Below are positions 7,111 to 12,727 of a DNA stretch of 12,727 bases, piece by piece (within the stretch, counting starts at the first letter, position 1; the number at the start of each line of letters is the position of its first letter). The position numbers were made by a program, and so were the translations under genes. This DNA is from Endozoicomonadaceae bacterium (GTDB lineage: Bacteria > Pseudomonadota > Gammaproteobacteria > Pseudomonadales > Endozoicomonadaceae): the NCBI GenBank assembly GCA_023146365.1, contig JAGLCE010000120.1, forward strand, positions 1 through 12,727. Reading direction: 5' to 3'. The notes beneath the pieces are model-generated. The model worked only from the letters and a program-made list of their open reading frames with translations, made no database searches and was not told the DNA's origin.

Positions 7111-8148
7111 TTAATCCAACGTTTTCTCAAGCTTCTTGAGACGTCTGGCGATATCATCCAGCTGGCGAAAACGAACCGTGCTCTTACGCCACATCTTCAC
7201 CGGCATACAGCCCACGGTTCCGGATGAGTAATGCCCTGGTTCAGTAATGGAGTTCGTCACCGCTGCCATGCCTCCCAGGTGGACACCATCAACAATGTTC
7301 AAATGGCCAGCGATGCAACTACCACCCCCGATAGTGCAGTGTCGGCCAATGCGAGTACTTCCGGAAATAGCGGAACAACCGGCAATGGCCGTTTTTTCAC
7401 CAATCACAACATTGTGAGCAATATGAACCTGATTATCAATGATCACGCCATTGCCAATCACCGTATCGACCAATGCACCACGATCAATGCTAACGTTTGC
7501 ACCTATATCAACATCATCACCGACCACAACGCCAGCAAGCTGGGCAATCTTAACCCAACCCTGACTCTCATCATGGGCGAAGCCAAAGCCATCAGACCCC
7601 AGCACCGCACCGCTATGCAATATACAGCGGTCACCCACAAGAACGCCGTGATAAATAGTAACGTTTGAATGTATTATCGTATCTTTCCCAATCACGCTGT
7701 GATGACCGATGACTGACCCTGCAGCAATAGTGGCACCGGCCGCAATCACAGCACCTGCCTCAATCGTCACATGGGGACCGATTCTGACGTCAGGACTGAC
7801 AACGGCACTCTCATGAATCCACGCCGTCGGATGCACATCACAGGTGGCAAGCGTCCACTCAAAGAGACGGGAAATACGAGCATAAGCCAAGTAGGGATTA
7901 TGGATAACCAGCGCATTGCCTTCATAGGTCTGAGCTATCTCAGGACTCAAAATGAGTGCGGACGCTTTCGTGGTTAACAAAAGTTTTGTATAGATTGGGT
8001 TAGATAGAAAGCTAAGCGATCCTTTGCCTGCCTCCTCCAATGTCGCCAGTCGATGGATCACAATATCGCCATCTCCCTGAACATCAGCACCGACAAACGC
8101 AGTCAGCTCCGCCAGAGTGAAGTGTTTTTCAGATTCATCGCAGAGCAT
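7111..8148 (-). CDS. lpxD: UDP-3-O-(3-hydroxyacyl)glucosamine N-acyltransferase
   Basis: LpxD performs the third step of lipid A synthesis, adding a 3-hydroxyacyl chain from ACP to the 2-amino group of UDP-3-O-acylglucosamine. The 345 residues match the usual length (E. coli 341). An N-terminal uridine-binding domain carries SFLSNPIY (46-53). A hexapeptide-repeat beta-helix follows (about 105-300), with GSDGFGF at 184-190 and the catalytic histidine H245 in VHIAHNVVIG. The C-terminal helix begins after MWRKS and contains the family-typical LDDIARRLKKLEK. The ATG start has GGAAGAG just upstream and lies 20 bases after the skp stop, so the two genes are probably co-transcribed. I see nothing broken or missing. 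Confidence 0.98.
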   Translation of the reverse strand: MLCDESEKHFTLAELTAFVGADVQGDGDIVIHRLATLEEAGKGSLSFLSNPIYTKLLLTTKASALILSPEIAQTYEGNALVIHNPYLAYARISRLFEWTLATCDVHPTAWIHESAVVSPDVRIGPHVTIEAGAVIAAGATIAAGSVIGHHSVIGKDTIIHSNVTIYHGVLVGDRCILHSGAVLGSDGFGFAHDESQGWVKIAQLAGVVVGDDVDIGANVSIDRGALVDTVIGNGVIIDNQVHIAHNVVIGEKTAIAGCSAISGSTRIGRHCTIGGGSCIAGHLNIVDGVHLGGMAAVTNSITEPGHYSSGTVGCMPVKMWRKSTVRFRQLDDIARRLKKLEKTLD

Positions 8149-8168
8149 ACTACTCTTCCATCGGTTTA

Positions 8169-8690
8169 TTATTTTTGACTGGCTATCAATCGATTCATCT
8201 TATCAATCACCTTGAGAGTCAGGTCATTGTCCGGCTGAACGAATCGTGCTGCGGCCCGCTCAAACACCAGATCATAACCTTCACTCTTGGCAACCGCCTG
8301 AATAGCCTCTTCTAGTTGAGGCTGTAATTTAGCCAATTCTGCATGGTCAGCTTCTGCTTTTTCTGCCTTCACCTGGTTCGCTTGATAGTCCCAGTCTTCC
8401 TTTTTACGACGCATCTCCAACTGCACCTTGGCACGTCCGGCCTCGCTCATAGTGAGTCCATCTTTTTCAAGCTGAGCAGACAATGCCTTATATTGGCTTT
8501 CCAGACGCTTCAGTTTTTTGATTTGTTCGCCAAACTGCTTTTCAGATATTTGAGCATATTGCTTTGCAGCCACCGATTCCAGCATCGCCATTTGAGAATT
8601 GACAACGCCGATACGACCCGATGTTTCAGCATTAACGAGGGGTGCCGCCAAAACCATAGCAAAAACGGCATATTGAATATGACGTAACAT
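8169..8690 (-). CDS. skp: Periplasmic chaperone Skp/OmpH
   Basis: Skp is a trimeric periplasmic chaperone that holds unfolded outer membrane proteins after Sec export and delivers them towards BamA, the neighbouring gene product. I take the start at the ATG of 8688-8690, giving 173 residues, because GGGAG (8696-8700) sits five bases upstream. A longer frame from 8711 adds seven residues but lacks a ribosome binding site. The N-terminus is then a signal peptide (MLRH, a hydrophobic core, and cleavage after VNA near residue 21). The mature protein begins with the family-typical GRIGVVN and continues into long charged helices (about 45-130), matching Skp's coiled-coil tentacles. E. coli Skp has 161 residues. 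Sequence identity in this family is low, so assignment rests on architecture and context. Confidence 0.93.
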   Translation of the reverse strand: MLRHIQYAVFAMVLAAPLVNAETSGRIGVVNSQMAMLESVAAKQYAQISEKQFGEQIKKLKRLESQYKALSAQLEKDGLTMSEAGRAKVQLEMRRKKEDWDYQANQVKAEKAEADHAELAKLQPQLEEAIQAVAKSEGYDLVFERAAARFVQPDNDLTLKVIDKMNRLIASQK

Positions 8691-8736
8691 CGATACTCCC
8701 AGTTTTTCCATACATTTAAACTATCGCCCCATCGAC

Positions 8737-8766
8737 CTTATCCAGTGCGCTCTTTTCAGCACGCAA
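8737..8766 (-). promoter_or_regulatory. Candidate sigma-70-like promoter for skp (weak)
   Basis: Between the terminator and skp, the minus strand has TTGCGT (8761-8766), an 18-base spacer and GATAAG (8737-8742). These match three of six -35 and four of six -10 consensus positions. The location is what makes it worth listing: if the upstream terminator works, skp and the lpx genes need read-through or a promoter in this interval. I did not find a good sigma-E site here. Confidence 0.2.
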
Positions 8767-8783
8767 TAAGATCGACAACTGCC

Positions 8784-8809
8784 AAAAAAACAAGGCTACC
8801 GCCTTGCTT
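8784..8809 (-). terminator. Rho-independent terminator between bamA and skp
   Basis: On the minus strand a perfect 6-bp GC-rich stem (CAAGGC and GCCTTG) with a GGTA loop is followed at once by seven T's. Pairing of the preceding AAG with the first T's can extend the stem to nine pairs with one G-U. It begins about 46 bases after the bamA stop. On the plus strand there is no T-tract after the stem, so it is directional. It should end or attenuate transcripts coming from rseP-bamA. Confidence 0.85.
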
Positions 8810-8855
8810 CGAAAAAGTCATCAGAAATCGGTTAACGATCCCTGACAGAGCTTAA

Positions 8856-11198
8856 TTAAAAGGGCGCACCCAGAGAGAACTGGAATATTTGAGTATCATC
8901 ATCATCCTTAGAATTTAGGGCTTTGGCCAAACTGAATGTCAAGGGGCCCATCGGTGTAATCCAAGTCATGCCAACACCGGCACTATAACGCAGATCAGCA
9001 ATCTTAGGCTTGGTACACATTTCGACCTGATCCTTACCACTGATAGGGTCTTTTTCGTTGCTGCAATCGAAATCAAAAATATTACCAAAATCAAGGAAGA
9101 TCACCGTTCGCATGGAACGTTGATCATTGAAAAACGGAAGCGGGAACAGCAATTCCATACCGCCCTCAACCTGCACGTTACCGCCGACAGGGTTATAATC
9201 GCCACTAGCAGTATGTCGCGCTCTTGGCCCCAAAGTATGATCTTTATAGCCTCGCACAGAACCAAAGCCACCACCATAGAAGTTCTCATAGAATGGCAGC
9301 CCATTGGTAGAACCATAAGCGTCACCGTAACCCATGCGCGTATGGAATCGAAGGGTATAGTCACTGCTCATCGGGTAGAAATACTGGCCTCGGTAGTGCA
9401 ACTTGTAAGAGAGGAGGTCACTGCCCGGCAGCGTTATTTCCATGGAAATCTTTTGAGAATGACCGCGAGTCGGCAGTAGGCCATGGTTCAGCGTTGATTC
9501 AGACCAGCCAAGCGAACCCGTGACATTAGTGAATTCATCGCCTTCGCTCTTCAGAAACTCGTGAACCACCCAAGTCGGTTCATCCCCTTCTTTGATCGTG
9601 GAATTTTCAACACCCACCGCAAAGTTGAGAGCGCTGGTTTCCGATATCGGAAACCCGAACGTCATGTCTACGCCCATGGTATCAACGTTGTAATCAGCTA
9701 CGTCTGTTTCGTCGTAATCTGTCTCGCTGTAATAGATATTGAAACCACGACTCACACCATCGACGGTGTAGAAGGGATCGGTAAAACCAAAATTATAGAT
9801 ATTACGATATTGACTGGAGTTGGCAGATAATAACACTCGGTTACCGGTACCCAAGAAGTTGCTCTGACTGATAGAGCCACCCAAAATCAAACCATCGCCC
9901 TGAGAGTAACCGATACTGGCAGTAATGGATCCAGACGGCTGCTCCTCAACTGTGTAATTCACATCCACATGATCATTAGTCCCCGCAACAGGTACGATTT
10001 CACTGGCCACATCTTTGAAATAACCCAAGCGATTCAAACGTAGCTTGGACTGCTCAATTTTGTACGTCGAAGCGGTAGCGCCTTCCATCTGTCTCATTTC
10101 TCGACGCAGCACTTCATCTTCTGTTTTAGTGTTACCCTCGAAGTTAATGCGGCGAACATAGGTACGACGCCCAGGCTCAACAAAAAATGTGATATCAACC
10201 GTGTGGCCATCTTCATTAGGCTGCGGTATACCTGCTACATTAGCGAACGAATAGCCTTCACTCCCAAGACGGCGATTGATCAGATTTTCCGTTGTTCCAA
10301 TTAGCTTACGTGAGAAAGTTTGTCCACTTTTAACCAGCAACAGTGCATTGATCTGCTCTTCCGATACCACCAAATCGCCGGCCAACTTGACCTCATTAAC
10401 ACTAAACATCTCCCCTTCATCCACATTCACCGTGATATAAACACTCTCCTTGTTCGGCGTAATGGCCACTTGAGTGGAATTGATATTGAAGTTGATGTAA
10501 CCACGATCAAGATACCAAGAACGCAAACGTTCAAGATCTCCTGAGAGTTTTTCCCGAGAGTACCTGTCGTCATTAGAATAGAAAGAGAGCCAATTGGACG
10601 ACTTCAACTCAAATAGACCCATTAAATCCTCATTACTGAAGACCTTGTTACCCACAATATTGATATGCTTGATAGCAGAAACCCTGCCTTCCTTGATATC
10701 GATGGTGATGTCAACCCGATTTCTTGGTCTCGGTTCAACATTGGCCTTGATACTGGCACCATAACGCCCCTGCGCCACATATTGACGTTCAAGTTCCAGC
10801 CGGATCGTATCCAGTGTCGCCTGCTGGAACACCTCGCCCTCCGCCAGACCGGACTGCTTCAGCCCCTTCTTCAAGTCTTCTCCCTTGATAGCCTTATTGC
10901 CTTCAATCTTGATCTCTCTAATGGAAGGTCGCTCAACCACGGTGATCACCAATACGTCACCGTCACGCCCCATCTGTATATCCTGAAAGTAACCGATTTT
11001 AAACAGAGCACGCACAGCATCGGCCAACTCAGAAGCATTCACCTCATCATCAATGCTAACAGGCAATGCATTAAATACCGTACCGGCCGAAATACGTTGC
11101 AACCCCTCCAACCGAATGTCATGGATGAGAAAAGCATTCACCTGTTCGGTGGCGATAAAACCGGCAACAACAACAAGAAGTAGCAATAATCGATTCAT
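8856..11198 (-). CDS. bamA: Outer membrane protein assembly factor BamA
   Basis: BamA is the core of the BAM complex and folds beta-barrel proteins into the outer membrane. The 780 residues comprise a signal peptide (about 1-22, MNRLLLLL... with likely cleavage after VNA), five POTRA domains (roughly 23-92, 93-173, 176-265, 267-345 and 348-421) and a 16-strand Omp85 barrel to the end. Signature features are ERPSI (89-93), VLRREMRQMEG (363-373), NRLGYF (389-394), the loop-6 VRGY (648-651), and a beta-signal ending in the terminal Phe. The only two cysteines, C712 and C728, lie in the loop after the strand ending in FLDFGNIFD, not in loop 6 as in E. coli. The ATG start has GGA close upstream and a GGAAG about ten bases away. 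The gene follows rseP after 72 bases, with no obvious sigma-E promoter in that gap. Confidence 0.98.
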   Translation of the reverse strand: MNRLLLLLVVVAGFIATEQVNAFLIHDIRLEGLQRISAGTVFNALPVSIDDEVNASELADAVRALFKIGYFQDIQMGRDGDVLVITVVERPSIREIKIEGNKAIKGEDLKKGLKQSGLAEGEVFQQATLDTIRLELERQYVAQGRYGASIKANVEPRPRNRVDITIDIKEGRVSAIKHINIVGNKVFSNEDLMGLFELKSSNWLSFYSNDDRYSREKLSGDLERLRSWYLDRGYINFNINSTQVAITPNKESVYITVNVDEGEMFSVNEVKLAGDLVVSEEQINALLLVKSGQTFSRKLIGTTENLINRRLGSEGYSFANVAGIPQPNEDGHTVDITFFVEPGRRTYVRRINFEGNTKTEDEVLRREMRQMEGATASTYKIEQSKLRLNRLGYFKDVASEIVPVAGTNDHVDVNYTVEEQPSGSITASIGYSQGDGLILGGSISQSNFLGTGNRVLLSANSSQYRNIYNFGFTDPFYTVDGVSRGFNIYYSETDYDETDVADYNVDTMGVDMTFGFPISETSALNFAVGVENSTIKEGDEPTWVVHEFLKSEGDEFTNVTGSLGWSESTLNHGLLPTRGHSQKISMEITLPGSDLLSYKLHYRGQYFYPMSSDYTLRFHTRMGYGDAYGSTNGLPFYENFYGGGFGSVRGYKDHTLGPRARHTASGDYNPVGGNVQVEGGMELLFPLPFFNDQRSMRTVIFLDFGNIFDFDCSNEKDPISGKDQVEMCTKPKIADLRYSAGVGMTWITPMGPLTFSLAKALNSKDDDDTQIFQFSLGAPF

Positions 11199-11270
11199 GG
11201 AATCCGTTCTTCCAACAATGGGTCGTAAAGCCGAACAGCCAAGGAGACTACACCAAAACTCTCCCTTCGG

Positions 11271-12641
11271 TCACAGCCGACTCAAATCATTATACAGAGC
11301 AACCAACATAAGCCCGAGAATGAATGTCATACCAACACGTACACCTATCATCTGCACTCTTTCCGATACGGGACGACCACTCACCAACTCTGCCAGACAA
11401 TACAGTAAATGCCCCCCGTCCAGTACGGGGATAGGCAACAAATTTAAAACACCAAGACTAACGCTCAACATAGCCAAGAAGCTCAAAAAACTTTCCAGAC
11501 CTGATTTAAATGATGCCCCAGCCACCTTCGCTATCGTAATGGGACCGCTGAGATGCTTAATCGACACCAGTCCAATCACCATCTTTCGGATAGAATCCAG
11601 CGTCAGTGTCGTCAGCCTCCAAGTGTCGCCAACGGCAGCGCCCAAGGCATCGACAGCACCATAGGAGATATTCCGCAGACGGTCCGTCGGCCACTCGAAG
11701 GGCACCGCACCCGCACCAATGTACCCAATTTTCTCGCCATCGGCTAACATTTTCTCGTCCGGCACCACCGTCACGCTACGACGATCACCGCCTCTTTCAA
11801 GCTCAATCTGCATCGCTATATCAGGATTATCCCTAACCGTTTCCACCCAGTGTTGCCAGTCATGAATACTCTGTCCATTCACAGATAACACGGCATCTCC
11901 AATGAGAAGACCGGCTTTTTCTGCCGCTCCATTCTCCAGAATCTGACCTATCACAGCAGGCACGTCAGGATGCCAGGGCACGACCCCCAGCGAATGCAGC
12001 GGGTCGATGCTCTTTTCGCCGATTAACCAATGGCTGAGATGAACATCAGAATACTGCGTAGCCTCATCCAACTGCCCAAACGGTTTGAGGCCGATCGTCA
12101 CCTGGGTCGACTCACCCAAAAGTGCGAGCAAAGCCATATTGATAGCATGCCAAGACGGAGTGCTTCTTCCATCAACACTGACCACTTCAAACCCTGCATC
12201 AACACCTGCAACCGCTGCTGGCGATTCAGGAATCACATCACCCACCACAGGGACCACCGTTTTAATCCCGACCAGATACATCAACCAGAGCGCGACAATC
12301 GCCAACAGAAAATTGGCGAGTGGCCCCGCCATCACAACGGCAATACGAGCATAGACAGACTGATTATTAAACGCCTGGCCTTTCTCCTCCTCAGTGACGG
12401 GCCCTTCACGCTCATCGAGCATTTTCACATAGCCGCCCAGCGGAATCATGGCGATGACGAACTCTATACCGTGTCGATCATGCCAAGTAAACAAAGGCTT
12501 ACCAAACCCAATAGAGAAACGTAACACCTTGATGCCACAGCGACGAGCCACCCAGAAATGCCCGTACTCATGAATACTAACCAACAGGCCAATGGTGACG
12601 ATGAACGCCAAAATTGTCTGCACTATTTCCATAGGTCCCAT
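11271..12641 (-). CDS. rseP: Inner membrane zinc metalloprotease RseP (site-2 protease)
   Basis: RseP cleaves the anti-sigma factor RseA within the membrane after DegS has cut it, releasing sigma-E; in E. coli it also clears remnant signal peptides. The 456 residues are near the family length. The zinc site is HEYGH (H24, E25, H28) in the first membrane helix, with D408 in VLDGGH as the third ligand. GFG (45-47), two periplasmic PDZ domains (about 130-200 and 225-300), LSGPI (364-368) and NLLPIPVLDGG (400-410) are typical. Membrane segments fall near 6-23, 100-125, 385-405 and 430-450. Two starts are possible: ATG at 12641, with AGGAAAG about 11 bases upstream, or ATG at 12632, which gives an N-terminus closer in length to E. 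coli. I keep the first for its ribosome binding site. Confidence 0.97.
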   Translation of the reverse strand: MGPMEIVQTILAFIVTIGLLVSIHEYGHFWVARRCGIKVLRFSIGFGKPLFTWHDRHGIEFVIAMIPLGGYVKMLDEREGPVTEEEKGQAFNNQSVYARIAVVMAGPLANFLLAIVALWLMYLVGIKTVVPVVGDVIPESPAAVAGVDAGFEVVSVDGRSTPSWHAINMALLALLGESTQVTIGLKPFGQLDEATQYSDVHLSHWLIGEKSIDPLHSLGVVPWHPDVPAVIGQILENGAAEKAGLLIGDAVLSVNGQSIHDWQHWVETVRDNPDIAMQIELERGGDRRSVTVVPDEKMLADGEKIGYIGAGAVPFEWPTDRLRNISYGAVDALGAAVGDTWRLTTLTLDSIRKMVIGLVSIKHLSGPITIAKVAGASFKSGLESFLSFLAMLSVSLGVLNLLPIPVLDGGHLLYCLAELVSGRPVSERVQMIGVRVGMTFILGLMLVALYNDLSRL

Positions 12642-12670
12642 AGGCTCATCAACTTTCCTGAATTTATCCT

Positions 12671-12703
12671 CAAAAAACTTAAACGATACTTAAACAATAC
12701 TTA
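12671..12703 (-). repeat. Three 11-bp tandem repeats upstream of rseP
   Basis: Read on the minus strand, the units are TAAGTATTGTT, TAAGTATCGTT and TAAGTTTTTTG. The first two differ at one base and the third matches only in its first part. They abut exactly and end about 30 bases before the rseP start. An 11-base period is close to one helical turn, so each unit shows the same DNA face. An operator, an UP-like element or a chance AT-rich duplication are all possible. Confidence 0.5.
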
Positions 12704-12727
12704 GAGACCTTTGCATGACGACATTAT
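12690..12727 (-). CDS. Possible C-terminal end of the upstream gene (ispC/dxr), partial
   Basis: The gene that normally precedes rseP in Gammaproteobacteria is ispC (dxr, 1-deoxy-D-xylulose 5-phosphate reductoisomerase). One minus-strand frame entering from the window edge reads NVVMQRSLSIV and stops at TAA (12690-12692). It loosely resembles the EVMRLAS end of E. coli IspC. A second frame ends at TAA at 12701-12703, and the third is closed at once. Eleven residues are too few to decide, and this frame runs through the tandem repeats. The upstream gene may also end before the window. Confidence 0.2.
   Translation of the reverse strand, partial: NVVMQRSLSIV

Noticed and set aside
8169..8711. 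Longer skp start at 8711
   Set aside because: It adds seven residues ahead of a normal signal peptide and has no ribosome binding site, whereas the ATG at 8690 has GGGAG five bases upstream.
11199..11270. Sigma-E promoter ahead of bamA
   Set aside because: I looked for GGAACTT-like and TCTGA-like boxes at proper spacing in the 72-base rseP-bamA gap and found none.
1..12727. CRISPR array, tRNA or rRNA genes, insertion sequence, prophage or a novel defence-like system
   Set aside because: No regularly spaced repeats, RNA gene signatures, transposase or phage motifs were seen; the genes are a standard envelope and replication cluster.

Overview
This window is a near-complete copy of the conserved gammaproteobacterial envelope-biogenesis cluster, all on the minus strand. 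In transcription order (right to left) it reads rseP, bamA, skp, lpxD, fabZ, lpxA, lpxB, rnhB, dnaE. The proteins resemble those of free-living, non-enteric Gammaproteobacteria more than enteric ones: the LpxA tail reads STRGITR, and BamA has its two cysteines in a different loop from E. coli. The genus cannot be fixed from the sequence. Base composition looks balanced through the genes, and every gene appears intact.

Layout. 12642-12727 is the region ahead of rseP, with three 11-bp tandem repeats and perhaps the last codons of the gene that usually precedes rseP (ispC/dxr). 11271-12641 is rseP, the site-2 protease of the sigma-E envelope stress response. 8856-11198 is bamA, the outer membrane protein insertase. 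A clear Rho-independent terminator lies at 8784-8809, between bamA and skp. 8169-8690 is skp, a periplasmic chaperone. 7111-8148 is lpxD. A 144-base gap follows with T-tracts and a palindrome, then fabZ (6523-6966), lpxA (5756-6526), lpxB (4558-5730) and rnhB (3957-4571), all tightly spaced or overlapping. dnaE occupies 370-3873. Positions 1-369 are AT-rich and hold no convincing gene. The accA gene that often follows dnaE is absent from this stretch.

How the genes work together. LpxA, LpxD and LpxB catalyse three early steps of lipid A synthesis. FabZ draws on the same 3-hydroxyacyl-ACP pool for fatty acid elongation. Skp carries unfolded porins across the periplasm and BamA inserts them in the outer membrane. 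RseP cleaves the anti-sigma factor when outer membrane assembly fails. RnhB and DnaE are replication and repair functions carried at the end of the cluster.

I found no previously undescribed system. The points worth checking are local: the terminator inside the cluster, two TTG starts at overlapping genes, an alanine at the LpxA acyl-chain ruler position, a clamp-binding motif in DnaE without its usual glutamine, short repeats in non-coding gaps, and the AT-rich segment after dnaE.
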